From the NCBI GenBank assembly GCA_964019425.1, contig OZ025792.1, positions 1,116,001 through 1,180,000 of the forward strand: DNA of 64,000 nucleotides, written 5' to 3'. The notes beneath the pieces were generated by a model. The model had not been told where the DNA came from and ran no database searches. It was given only the letters and a program-made list of their open reading frames with translations. Numbering within the stretch: position 1 is the stretch's first letter; each line of letters begins with the position of its first letter. The DNA comes from Flectonema sp. DT1601. Its lineage: Eukaryota; Euglenozoa; Diplonemea; Diplonemida; Diplonemidae. Below are positions 10,044-19,415 of the stretch, one piece after another. A program made the translations under genes and the position numbers.

Positions 10044-10200
10044 AATACTCAAATAACTTCGTCAATCAATTCTACTCTGATGAGGGGCATCTTGTCAATT
10101 GAAACTTCTGCATAATTGTGATAACTGATGCAAAGATGAGAATAAGAGTAAATAATTTCATTACCTTGTCTTCAACAGAGTTAGAAAGATTGGGTGTAGA
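10044..10200 (-). promoter_or_regulatory. Shared 5' leader of gene 1 with upstream ORF
   Basis: Reading towards the gene, a pyrimidine-rich tract (10155-10125) is followed by an AG acceptor candidate (TATGCAG, ending at 10108). An ATG at 10090 then opens a 13-codon upstream ORF (MPLIRVELIDEVI) that stops at 10049, six bases before the first gene ATG. The tract plus AG resembles a trans-splice acceptor. A cis intron from AAG|GTAATG (near 10165) to the same AG is an alternative. The same leader precedes all seven paralogs. Confidence 0.5.
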
Positions 10201-10980
10201 TCCTATCTAGTCGATTGGTCGATCGTTCGAACGATTCTTAGATCCAAAGCTCTCGATAGAACGGATGGTTTGCTTACTTCGAGTCGATGCGCGGGGCAGG
10301 TATCGGAAGAAAGAAGAGAATTTCGCGTGGCCTGAGTTGCTTTGTTTATCGGAGAGGCTTCATACTGAATACCACACGGCACTCCTGAGAATCGTTATCG
10401 TGGATCAGAACCTCCGTGTGTGACTGGGTTAGAGCTTCCAATTTTATTTAAATTGAGGGAAAATGGCGTAAGACATATTTCAGCGTCTTCCATTTGTTAA
10501 TTTACCAAAGTCAGGGTAGTCAACCTCTAGAGAATCCAAAGATCATGTGATAGACACAATGAAATATTAAGTTAGTAATATTAAACGCTCGATGTAAAAA
10601 GAAAGAAAACTTTTTGAAAAAGCAGTGAAGCACTACAAAGAAGGGAAGATGGCAGACAGGTGATTGAAAACAAATAAAAGGGAAAACCCACTAGTCTTTT
10701 TTTTTTATGAGTGCTCCACGACCCACCCTGTTTCTCTTTTATTTTTAACCCTTGTTGAGTGGAAGGGTACCTGCTCTCAAGAGAATAATATTGATAAGGG
10801 GAATAGGAGCATAGTTTATAATTGCAGGTCTTAGAAACGGAAAGCGCCACGTCATTTTCATAGAAACAGTTGTTGACTATGTTGAGTATCAGTTGGGCGG
10901 ATTTAAATATCAAGACTGTGACCGTAGTATACGTTTCTCCAAAGTTTTGGGTAGACTTGTAGGTTTTCAAAAAAAAAGAA
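10201..10980. repeat. Upstream segment duplicated between genes 1 and 2
   Basis: About 780 bp, nearly identical to 16619-17390. It contains the perfect palindrome ATCGTTCGAACGAT at 10222-10235 (16640-16653 in the other copy) and a GC-richer stretch at 10200-10440 unlike the rest of the intergenic DNA. It is probably upstream regulatory or previously unique DNA copied with the gene. No coding frame is convincing. Confidence 0.7.
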
Positions 10981-11488
10981 AAAAAGTTGAGAAAATGTTT
11001 GAGCATATTTATAAGGACACAAATATATGTGTTGTATCAAAGTAAACCAATTTAAACGTTAAGAAATCAAATGCAAAAACTCGTAGGACAACAAACATGG
11101 TTGATTTTGGGCTAAAATTATTTTGTTGTTACCTTCTCATTGATTAGTTGATATTTATCGTTTGTGTTCGCATGTTTTGCTGTGTTAGCAGCAAACATGA
11201 ATTGAAAAAGAATTTCAACACATCATGTATCTAAATATGAGCGTACTAAAAATATATAAGAGAAAAAAAAAGACAACGCAAGTCACTGGAAGCGTTGAGA
11301 ACGTTCTCAAAAGAATACAATCTCATCAACTGCATAAAAGAAAAAGAATTACTGCACAAGCAGTGAGTGAGCAATGGAACGTGACATCACACAATTCATT
11401 CGTTGATCAGACATCAATGGTTGAATTATGCTTTGACACACTCTGAAGAAATAACTAACAAAAAGTTTATACAACGCAACAAAGTTAG

Positions 11489-11570
11489 TATTAATAATTA
11501 TCAGTCAATCAAAAAAAAAAAAAAAGCAAAATCTCGTAGGACAACAAACAAGTTGGTTTCGAGCTAAGAT
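11489..11570 (+). repeat. Dispersed repeat R3 (CGTAGGACAACAAAC family)
   Basis: A short repeat with AATTATCAGTCAATC, an A run, then CGTAGGACAACAAAC. Other copies lie near 5781, 24241, 47105, 53021 and 53096. In the 53021 copy the end is a perfect hairpin. No coding capacity. Confidence 0.6.
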
Positions 11571-11574
11571 TAAA

Positions 11575-11685
11575 AACAATCTTTCTTCGGACCATGCCCC
11601 TTACCCAGCCCTCTTCAGCGAAGAAAGCAAGGGGGACACTGCGGTGTCAGGCTTGCCCTACTCATCGCGTTTGCCTATACAACGC
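11575..11685. other. GC-richer unique segment between repeats
   Basis: About 110 bp of higher GC content (from TCTTTCTTCGGACC to CATCGCGTTTGCC) interrupt the AT-rich repeats and have no second copy that I can find in the window. No ORF or RNA family is recognised. Confidence 0.4.
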
Positions 11686-11709
11686 AACAAAGTTAGTTAG
11701 TATTAATTA

Positions 11710-12178
11710 GTTAGCAAAATACAAACTGATGACTACGAGGGGTCTGAGTAGCCCGCATCAGTAAGGACCCAATCGCGAAGATTGTAGTTTCATAGTATTG
11801 GCTGGAAGTGATCGACTTCCAGCCTCCACCTTGCCCAGAGGCTAACAGGTTGTAAACAACTAAAGAAAATAAAAGAGAAATGATCTGGGAGTGGGGGGAA
11901 GGTGAAAAAAAAAAAAAAACTTCTTTCTTTCATATACATCTTTCTTTAAAATACGACCACATGTGCCATGTGCCCACACTCCACGAAAGAAAATAGAAAA
12001 CCCCGGAACAGTACCGAGGATCGTTCACCACAGTTGTCCAAAGCATTATAATTGTACTGTGGGCTTACCGAAAAGCTTTAGGAATGTACCACAAAAAAAT
12101 TGGGCAGCACATAGCCATATCACTCTGCAAGAAATGAAAACCAAAAGGATCAGGTAAGATGACAGTCAGTTTAAGGTC
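11710..12178 (+). repeat. Dispersed repeat R1, full-length copy
   Basis: About 470 bp, starting TTAGCAAAATAC and ending near GATGACAGTCAG. It contains GGGGTCTGGGTAGCCC pairing in part with GGACCC, and a perfect 9-bp hairpin (11801-11823: GCTGGAAGT, loop GATCG, ACTTCCAGC). Near-identical copies are at 18623-19087 and 34399-34866, a head-only copy at 46127-46325, and divergent copies near 24294 and 62520. It is non-coding; a SINE-like or structured RNA element is inferred. Confidence 0.7.
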
Positions 12179-12199
12179 ATAACTGCGCCGGACCGAACA

Positions 12200-12500
12200 A
12201 AGAAGAGAGAAGAGATACAAAGAAAGGATTGAGTGATCGTTTCTTTAGCACTCCATGTTGATAACTAAAAGCGGGACAGGCTCAAGGAAAACAGCAGGAA
12301 GACAGAAGTGAACATTCACTACATGCGGATCACATTCTGAAGATAATAATGCTGAAGAAATAAACCTTATTAAGACCCAGGTAAGAATCGGTGATTAAGA
12401 TAATCAAAAGAAAGATTGAAGTGAGGATGATTAACAGGAAGGAACAACAAAGAATTAATCAAATTGAAACGTTGGCCTGTCGTCATCCTTGGATAAGTAA
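12200..12500 (+). repeat. Dispersed repeat R2 copy
   Basis: About 290 bp, starting with a near-palindrome built on GATCG/CGATC flanked by AAAGAAA and TTTCTTT, then GGGACAGGCTC, AAGACCCAGGTAAGAATCGG and GGAAGGAACAACAAAG. Other copies are near 19120, 25530, 33470, 34872, 43225, 44885, 45635 and (truncated) 56675. No ORF. Confidence 0.7.
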
Positions 12501-13462
12501 ATAAAGTTAGGTAGCAAAATACAAACCGATGATACGGGTCTGGGTAGCCCATAAGGAATCGATAAACTTATTAAAAGTTGCTTGTTGATTCCTGTACTCC
12601 GAAAGCTTCAAATTAAATTTTAAAAAAAGCTCTGAAATGAAATCTTCCGGTGGGGTGGAAATAAACTGATGATCCGCAGGGCTACTCGTACAATCCTGTC
12701 TCAACAGTAAGTACAAAGAACAAAAAGAGAGAAAAAATTAAATATTAAATATTTAACAAAGCCGAAACAGAAGATTACGCTGATTTAGATTTAATACGCA
12801 CAACAGTTAACTTTTCTACTTGAGTAACAAGCTGTCTTGATTCTCTTCAGATATCCCACGTGTGAATCAACTTCTAAGAATATCATTCAAATCTCTGGTC
12901 GGGTCTCTGAATCTCATAAACAGTGAATTTGAGAAGATGACTTTTCAGGATCCTACTTCTTCTCATCTAATATCCGACAATTCTTCAATTCAAAGGTCCG
13001 TATTCTCAAGCTCTCCGATTGCGGAATCAATGTTCCCGTTTTCAATGGTGAGTTGGATACGTTGGCTATGCATGTTGAAGAAATCAGACAAGAAACACAA
13101 TAGTATTACGACTTGTAAAGAAATTGTATTGAAAAGTACTTAATATTTGACGTGCCTATTTGTGCCATGAGGTCCTTCCTTTTGGTCGATTCCGTATTAA
13201 ATACCTCACTGAATGAAAAGGACATTCATACTAAGGTATACATACTACAAGTGTTTAACGATTACCTTCTCTTGAAGTAACAAACCTTAAACATGAGTAA
13301 TCCTTATTGATATATTATCGAAGTCTTGAGTTACGTTTAGCAGAAGTACCTTGTTCCCTGTAGTCGAACTATTTAAAGTTCTATTCGTTCATATTTGGTT
13401 AAATAGATCTTGTTCTTAAACATTATCAGAGAGAGACGATGAATAATGATATGATCTACAAG
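12501..13462. other. AT-rich intergenic DNA, no gene seen
   Basis: It contains partial repeat pieces (an R1-like fragment at 12510-12560) and mostly unique AT-rich sequence at 12730-13440. Short open frames such as the one at 12862-13143 show no recognisable features. The last 120 bp match 20470-20620, the flank of the SSU insertion's empty site. Confidence 0.5.
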
Positions 13463-13584
13463 ATGGGGGGAGAGAGCTCTCTGCGGGCGGCCGCTTAGAG
13501 CGTTTCGAATCCCAGCAATATTTCTCAGCTAGAGGAAGCAAAAGTCGTAACAAGGTTGCTGTAGGTGAACCTGCAGCAGGATCA
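13463..13584 (+). rRNA. SSU (18S-type) rRNA 3'-terminal fragment, inserted copy
   Basis: Contains the universal SSU tail: AGAGGAAGCAAAAGTCGTAA, CAAGGTTGCTGTAGGTGAAC and CTGCAGCAGGATCA, where it stops, as a mature SSU 3' end would. Only about 122 nt are present. The fragment is flanked by ACAAG on both sides (13458-13462 and 13585-13589), and the same locus without it is found at 20609-20630. It is therefore an isolated insertion and not part of an rDNA unit. The GCTG/CAGC variant resembles kinetoplastid-type SSU tails. Confidence 0.88.
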
Positions 13585-13806
13585 ACAAGAGGGCAAATTT
13601 CAAATTGTGTTCGATACTTCAGGAGGAGGAATTTATGGATCTTGGTAGCTGAGTACATAGCTACCAATACTGTAAGCGGGTCATATAGTTAGTATTGGTA
13701 ACATTAGCAGGGGTTATTACAAATAAATAAATAATCAATCAAACAAATCGTAGGACATCAACCAATAATGGTTGGTGAGATAAAAGGGAACATAGTTAAG
13801 TATAAA
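13585..13806. repeat. Repeat flank shared with 20616-20860
   Basis: From the second ACAAG onward the sequence matches 20621-20860 almost base for base (GGGCAAATTTCAAATTGTG to GTTTCTATATAGAATCTG). In this copy it runs directly into the 3' end of gene 2. In the other copy about 0.4 kb more separates it from gene 3. Confidence 0.7.
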
Positions 13807-16461
13807 TTAGTTTCTATATAGAATCTGATACGGGTAAACGGAATCCGATGTGAGAAGTGAGGATGTGCCATTCCTATCCAGGAATTCTTGTCTCATTAAA
13901 GAAAGCTCTAAAGAAGCTTCCCCTGTTGGTAAATTCCTCATCGTCAACACTGAACCAGAATTCGATGTCCCTGAAAACGAAGCCAACGGATGCATCGATG
14001 GCAACGGCGACAACGCATCACTCATCGACAATCCCAAACTCGATCTCATCGGCATTGACTCGCTTACTACAGAAGTCTCATCAAGCTTCTTATTCTTTTC
14101 CCAATGTCTTTGTTGTACTCGAGTTCGAATACCCTTGCACAGAATGTATCCTTCAACAAGAACATCAATTCCTGACTTAACTATTAAAATAATTACCGAA
14201 TCAAATAGTAAAGTAGAAGCAATTTCGAAACCGTAGTGTCTAGTGTTCTCTTCGTAGTAACCTGCTGCCATGCAGAAAAGAGCAGCTGCCTGGAGACCGA
14301 GGAGGACGAAGTCGACAGTGCTGTCACGTGCTCGACAGTGCGGCCACAGAATTGCTTCGAGTACAAGGAGAATTAGAAAGAGAAATCCTTCAAAAAGTTT
14401 CTTGTGTCCGCACTGAATTAAAGTTCTGGTATTGAGAGACTCCATAGCACTGATCGCAAGCATCGAAGCAAACTCCACAATACTAAACCAAACTACTTCC
14501 TGACGAAATGATCCAATCACTGTTCTGTAACGATTCACCCAATGAAGCTCAACATGATTGCTGACCCATTCTCCAGGTCCCATCAACAGTCGCTTCAATC
14601 CATAACGAGCATCGTCAGCGTACACTGCCTGACTAGGAACTCCCTTCCTGCATTCTCTAAAGATAAATATTGGAACAGCAACACAACCACAACACGTAAC
14701 AAATCCTATTATAAAGTGAAATGGCGTATTCGGGTGGCTCACAAGAGACATCCCACCTTGTGTCGTACCTTGGTATAAGAATTGGAAGACGAACAACGGA
14801 GCCGAAGGAAATCTCAGTAATCCCTGAGTGTCCAAACCATTGAACAACTTTGGGGCACAACTCGTACCTCCCCGTTCTGCTATCTTTAATATGAAGAAAC
14901 ACAATACTGCAAACCCGAATGATATCATCACATTCCCAGCCACCATTCCAAGCGCATAACTGTCTCCAATTTTCCACTGTGTCGGGTGTAGAGGTCGAGG
15001 GTACTCCCTCGATGAATTATTCTCATTTCCAACACGACAGCTTCCAGATATCGCAACCAACCGCAAGGCTGGTCCCGCTGATGCACCGGCTCCCAAAGCA
15101 GCAGCCGCCGCAGCTGCCGAACCCACTTCTTCAACGGTTTCCGCCGTCTTCTTGTCGATCACTGGTGGAACTTCTGTTGGAGGTGCGGCAGTCTCAGGCA
15201 CGCTAGTGGAAGGAACAGGAGTAGGAGGTAACGGAGAAGGCATCTGTGTCGGAATCGATGTTGGAGGTAATGTTGATGGCACAGCGGTTGGAACAACTGT
15301 CCCAATCGGTCGGGCTGTAGGAATAGTAGGAACTGCGGTGGGGACAGTTGTCCCTGGCTGAACTGTGGTTGGTACTGCTGTAGGAATAGCTGGAACAGCT
15401 GTCGGTATGGCTGTTGGAACAGTTGTCGGTAATGCAGTCGGAATGGCAGTAGGAACTGCTGTTGGTAAAACCTTGGGAACAGGTGTTATTCTTCCGTAGA
15501 GCCTACACCTGCCAGTTGATCTCTTGAGAGTGTAAATAAAGTCTGAGACTGCAATAATTTCATCGGCATCATTCGCTACGGTATCGACAATTCCACCGTC
15601 GAAGACCGGAAGACTGGGACCGATACCGTAAGCTACTCCTGGAGTGTCTCCATGTTGACAGGTTACATCTACCATATTACCAGGGTTAGTTTTTACACGC
15701 TTGGGTAGCGAAGAAGCCTTTTCACCGAAGAAAGTATTGTCTCCTACGGCAAATACATATCCGTTGCAGGCAACAATGCGTTTGAGTCTGTTCACGTCGT
15801 TGAAATATGTTGTAGAGTACGATTTGGATCTTAGTTTACCGACTACTGGAGTAGTGGATGTGTATCTGCTGATGTAAAATATGTTTCTAGAGGACTCGTC
15901 TACGGTAATCGATCCGATGTCTCTGTTTCTTAAGAAGCTTCTTGAGCTGTCTACAGTTCCCATGGCAATGTTTGCCATTTCGAAGTATATTATCCCTTTG
16001 TTTTGACATGCGCCATAGATAGTTTTTCCCTTAGCAGCGAGTTCGAGACAACTTCCAGAGTATGCAATCTTCTTAACATTCGCAGTGTCAATTGCACCAC
16101 CACTAAGAATAGGAATTACATGTAGCTTACCAGGTTCAGCAGCAACCAAATAAGGTGTTCCTCCGATAGTTATTGAAGTAGCAGTAATAATGTTTGAAGT
16201 GTAACTCTTTGTTGAAACCGTTGAGCACTGAGTAGTTTCAGGATCAAACTGTCTGATTAGAGTACCAGAAAATATGTACATCCACTTGTCATAAACAGCC
16301 ATTGTTTCTATTGCACCGTATCCAACACTATCAAGAAAAACTGTTTTGTAGCATGTTGCTAATTGTACCACAGTCAGAAGGATGAAAAACGTCCCCACAT
16401 GCCTGAAGGTACTTGCCGCCATACTGTGTGGGTGGCTGTGAGTGAAGAACATGTAAAACAT
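13807..16461 (-). CDS. Surface family gene 2: short-stalk paralog with replaced C-terminus
   Basis: Predicted 884 residues from the first ATG (16461; alternative signal-peptide ATG at 16422). The head is like that of gene 1 but with its own variants near residues 43-60 (FLDSVGYGAIETM). The stalk is short (about 110 residues) and irregular, with PGTTVPTAVP and ARPIGTVVP interruptions also found in gene 3. The membrane module is nearly identical to the other copies. The last residues differ from every paralog: after RNGTSS the sequence reads LLTSDSVYPYQILYRN instead of ending in an I-E-I type motif. The final codons come from flanking repeat DNA, so this end was created by a deletion. Probably still a full membrane protein, but its tail signal is lost. 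Confidence 0.85.
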   Translation of the reverse strand: MFYMFFTHSHPHSMAASTFRHVGTFFILLTVVQLATCYKTVFLDSVGYGAIETMAVYDKWMYIFSGTLIRQFDPETTQCSTVSTKSYTSNIITATSITIGGTPYLVAAEPGKLHVIPILSGGAIDTANVKKIAYSGSCLELAAKGKTIYGACQNKGIIYFEMANIAMGTVDSSRSFLRNRDIGSITVDESSRNIFYISRYTSTTPVVGKLRSKSYSTTYFNDVNRLKRIVACNGYVFAVGDNTFFGEKASSLPKRVKTNPGNMVDVTCQHGDTPGVAYGIGPSLPVFDGGIVDTVANDADEIIAVSDFIYTLKRSTGRCRLYGRITPVPKVLPTAVPTAIPTALPTTVPTAIPTAVPAIPTAVPTTVQPGTTVPTAVPTIPTARPIGTVVPTAVPSTLPPTSIPTQMPSPLPPTPVPSTSVPETAAPPTEVPPVIDKKTAETVEEVGSAAAAAAALGAGASAGPALRLVAISGSCRVGNENNSSREYPRPLHPTQWKIGDSYALGMVAGNVMISFGFAVLCFFILKIAERGGTSCAPKLFNGLDTQGLLRFPSAPLFVFQFLYQGTTQGGMSLVSHPNTPFHFIIGFVTCCGCVAVPIFIFRECRKGVPSQAVYADDARYGLKRLLMGPGEWVSNHVELHWVNRYRTVIGSFRQEVVWFSIVEFASMLAISAMESLNTRTLIQCGHKKLFEGFLFLILLVLEAILWPHCRARDSTVDFVLLGLQAAALFCMAAGYYEENTRHYGFEIASTLLFDSVIILIVKSGIDVLVEGYILCKGIRTRVQQRHWEKNKKLDETSVVSESMPMRSSLGLSMSDALSPLPSMHPLASFSGTSNSGSVLTMRNLPTGEASLELSLMRQEFLDRNGTSSLLTSDSVYPYQILYRN

Positions 16462-16618
16462 AATACTCAAATAACTTCGTCAATCAATTCTACTCTGATG
16501 AGGGGCATCTTGTCAATTGAAACTTCTGCATAATTGTGATAACTGATGCAAAGATGAGAATAAGAGTAAATAATTTCATTACCTTGTCTTCAACAGAGTT
16601 AGAAAGATTGGGTGTAGA
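16462..16618 (-). promoter_or_regulatory. Shared 5' leader of gene 2 with upstream ORF
   Basis: The same leader as in gene 1; the 13-codon upstream ORF is at 16467-16508 with no change. Confidence 0.45.
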
Positions 16619-17390
16619 TCCTATCTAGTCGATTGGTCGATCGTTCGAACGATTCTTAGATCCAAAGCTCTCGATAGAACGGATGGTTTGCTTACTTCGA
16701 GTCGATGCGCGGGGCAGGTATCGGAAGAAAGAAGAGAATTTCGCGTGGCCTGAGTTGCTTTGTTTATCGGAGAGGCTTCATACTGAATACCACACGGCAC
16801 TCCTGAGAATCGTTATCGTGGATCAGAGCCTCCGTGTGTGACTGGGTTAGAGCTTCCAATCTTATTTAAATTGAGGGAAAATAGCGTAAGACATATTTCA
16901 GCGTCTTCCATTTGTTAATTTACCAAAGTCAGGGTAGTCAACCTCTAGAGAATCCAAAGATCATGTGATAGACACAATGAAATATTAAGTTAGTAATATT
17001 AAACGCTCGATGTAAAAAGAAAGAAAACTTTTTGAAAAAGCAGTGAAGCACTACAAAGAAGGGAAGATGGCAGACAGGTGATTGAAAACAAATAAAAGGG
17101 AAAACCCACCAGTCTTTTTTTTTTATGAGTGCTCCACGACCCACCCTGTTTCTCTTTTATTTTTAACCCTTGTTGAGTGGAAGGGTACCTGCTCTCAAGA
17201 GAATAATATTGATAAGGGGAATAGGAGCATAGTTTATAATTGCAGGTCTTAGAAACGGAAAGCGCCACGTCATTTTCATAGAAACAGTTGTTGACTATGT
17301 TGAGTATCAGTTGGGCGGATTTAAATATCAAGACTGTGACCGTAGTATACGTTTCTCCAAAGTTTTGGGTAGACTTGTAGGTTTTCAAAA
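16619..17390. repeat. Upstream segment duplicated between genes 1 and 2 (second copy)
   Basis: Near-identical to 10201-10980, with a few substitutions (for example CAGAGCC for CAGAACC near 16826). Similarity stops at the A run near 17388, which marks the duplication edge. Confidence 0.7.
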
Positions 17391-18622
17391 AAAAAAAAAG
17401 GGGGAAATTTGAGAAATTGTTTGAGCATATTTATAAGGATATGTATTGTATCAAAGTAAACTTCTAAGTTAAACGTTAATTAGCGAGCACGACATACTAT
17501 CGAGAATCAGTTGAATACAACGCAACAGGGTGGAACGGTTTAACACCTGTGAATCCGAACCTAGTCCCTAAGAGGATCACTTTTCAGCTTTAGCGAGGAA
17601 AACTAATGTTCAAGGATCTGAATATCGATTATGCTTCCGTCTTGACCAGTTCGCTATCAAAATAACAAAGTTTGGGGAGGGTAACTTGATACTATGATTA
17701 AATAGGGAAGGGAAAAGGAGTTGACTATGAGAATGGCAAAAGTAAAACAACAAAAAAAAATAAATAAGTTAGAAATTTAATCGCGAGGGGTGTTAAAAAA
17801 AGATGAAACTTGTAAAAAAACAGTAACAACTTACTTCAAGTATTAATACAAAATTAATATCAAGTACTGGACTGGAAAATATTTGTAGTTTTTAATTAAA
17901 GTAAGTGTTTTAAAAAAAAAAAAAAAAAAAAAAAATGAATGGAATAAATAGTTTGTTTGTCCTGTTGATCAGACGGTGTCTGATCTGAGGCCACGTACAA
18001 AAAAAGGGGAATGGGTATGTGGGATATTTTGCCACGCCCACTTCTAAAAATAGACTAGAAAGCAACAAAAAGGGAAATGTTAGTCAAAATTAAAGTTTTG
18101 CTTTAAAACAATTCATTTATTTAATGAGAGAGAATATTTCAGGCTTCAGTTACTTGAAGAAGCATGATGAAAGGAAAATAATTATTGTTCAAACTAAAAA
18201 GGGAATCAACGGGAAAATAAAAAAAAAAAAAAAATCATTCAGATATATTTTAGTTGTAACCTTCTCATTGCTTAATTGATATTGCTTGTGTTCGCATGTT
18301 TTCTTGTGTTAGCAACAACATGAATTGAAAAAGATTTTTAACACATCATGTCTAAATATGAGCGTACTAAAAATATATAAGAGAAAAAAAAAAAGAAAAA
18401 CACAAAGAGTCACTGGAAAGGTTGAGAACGTTCTCAAAAGAAAAACAATCTCACCAACCTTTGCTGCACAAAAAGAAAAAAGAATTATTGCGCAATTAAA
18501 ATAATGACAAACATAAACACAGAGCAAGCAATGTAACATGACATCACACATTCATTCGTTGATCAGACATCAATGGTTGAATTATGCTTTGATACACTCT
18601 GAAGAATTTTTTTTTTTTTTTT
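17391..18622. other. AT-rich intergenic DNA with long A/T runs, no gene seen
   Basis: Mostly unique AT-rich sequence with A runs at 17912-17934 and 18220-18234 and a T run at 18607-18624. The part at 18240-18600 repeats 11120-11450 with changes. No supported gene. Confidence 0.5.
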
Positions 18623-19087
18623 TTAGCAAAATACAAACTGATGACTATGAGGGGTCTGGGTAGCCCGCATCAGTAAGGACCCAATCGCGAAGATTGTAGT
18701 TTCATAGTATTGGCTGGAAGTGATCGACTTCCAGCCTCCACCTTGCCCAGAGGCTAACAGGTTGTAAACAACTAAAGAAAATAAAAGAGAAATGATCTGG
18801 GAGTGGGGGGAAGGTGAAAAAAATAAAAAATCTTCTTTCTTTCATATACATCTTTCTTTATAATACGACCATATGTGCCATATGCCCACACTCCACGAAA
18901 GAAAATAGAAAACCCCGGAACAGTACCGAGGATCGTTCACCCCTAGTTGTCCAAAGCATTACAATTGTACTGCGGGCTTACCGAAAAGCTTTAGAAATGT
19001 ACCACAAAAAATTGGGCAGCACATAGCCATATCACTCAGCAAGAAATGAAAACCAAAAGGATCAGGTAAGATGACAGTCAGTTTAGA
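18623..19087 (+). repeat. Dispersed repeat R1, full-length copy
   Basis: Matches 11710-12178; the hairpin is at 18713-18735 with both arms intact. It sits directly after a T run. Confidence 0.7.
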
Positions 19088-19119
19088 ATTAACTAACAAA
19101 AAGTTAATACAACGCAACA

Positions 19120-19415
19120 AAGAAGACAAGAGAAGAGATAAAAAGAAAGGATTGAGTGATCGTTTCTTTAGAACTCCATGTTGATAACTAAAAGCGGGAC
19201 AGGCTCAAGGAAAACAGCAGGAAGACAGAAGTCAACTGCGGGTCACATTCTGAAGATAATAATGCTGAAGAAATGAACCTCATTAAGACCCAGGTAAGAA
19301 TCGGTGATTAAGATAATCAAAAGAAAGATTGAAGTGAGGATGATTAACAGGAAGGAACAACAAAGAATTCATTGAACTGAAACAGTTGGCCTGTCGTCAT
19401 CTCTAGATAAGTAAA
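19120..19415 (+). repeat. Dispersed repeat R2 copy
   Basis: Same order of motifs as at 12200-12500, with the GATTGAGTGATCG variant of the terminal palindrome. It follows R1 after a short spacer, as in two other places. Confidence 0.65.

Noticed and set aside
10108-10170. Cis-spliced intron in the shared leader (AAG|GTAATG to GCAG)
   Set aside because: Possible, but not preferred: it would lie wholly in the untranslated leader, no upstream coding exon can be read, and the pyrimidine tract plus AG alone is explained by trans-splicing. Transcript data would decide.
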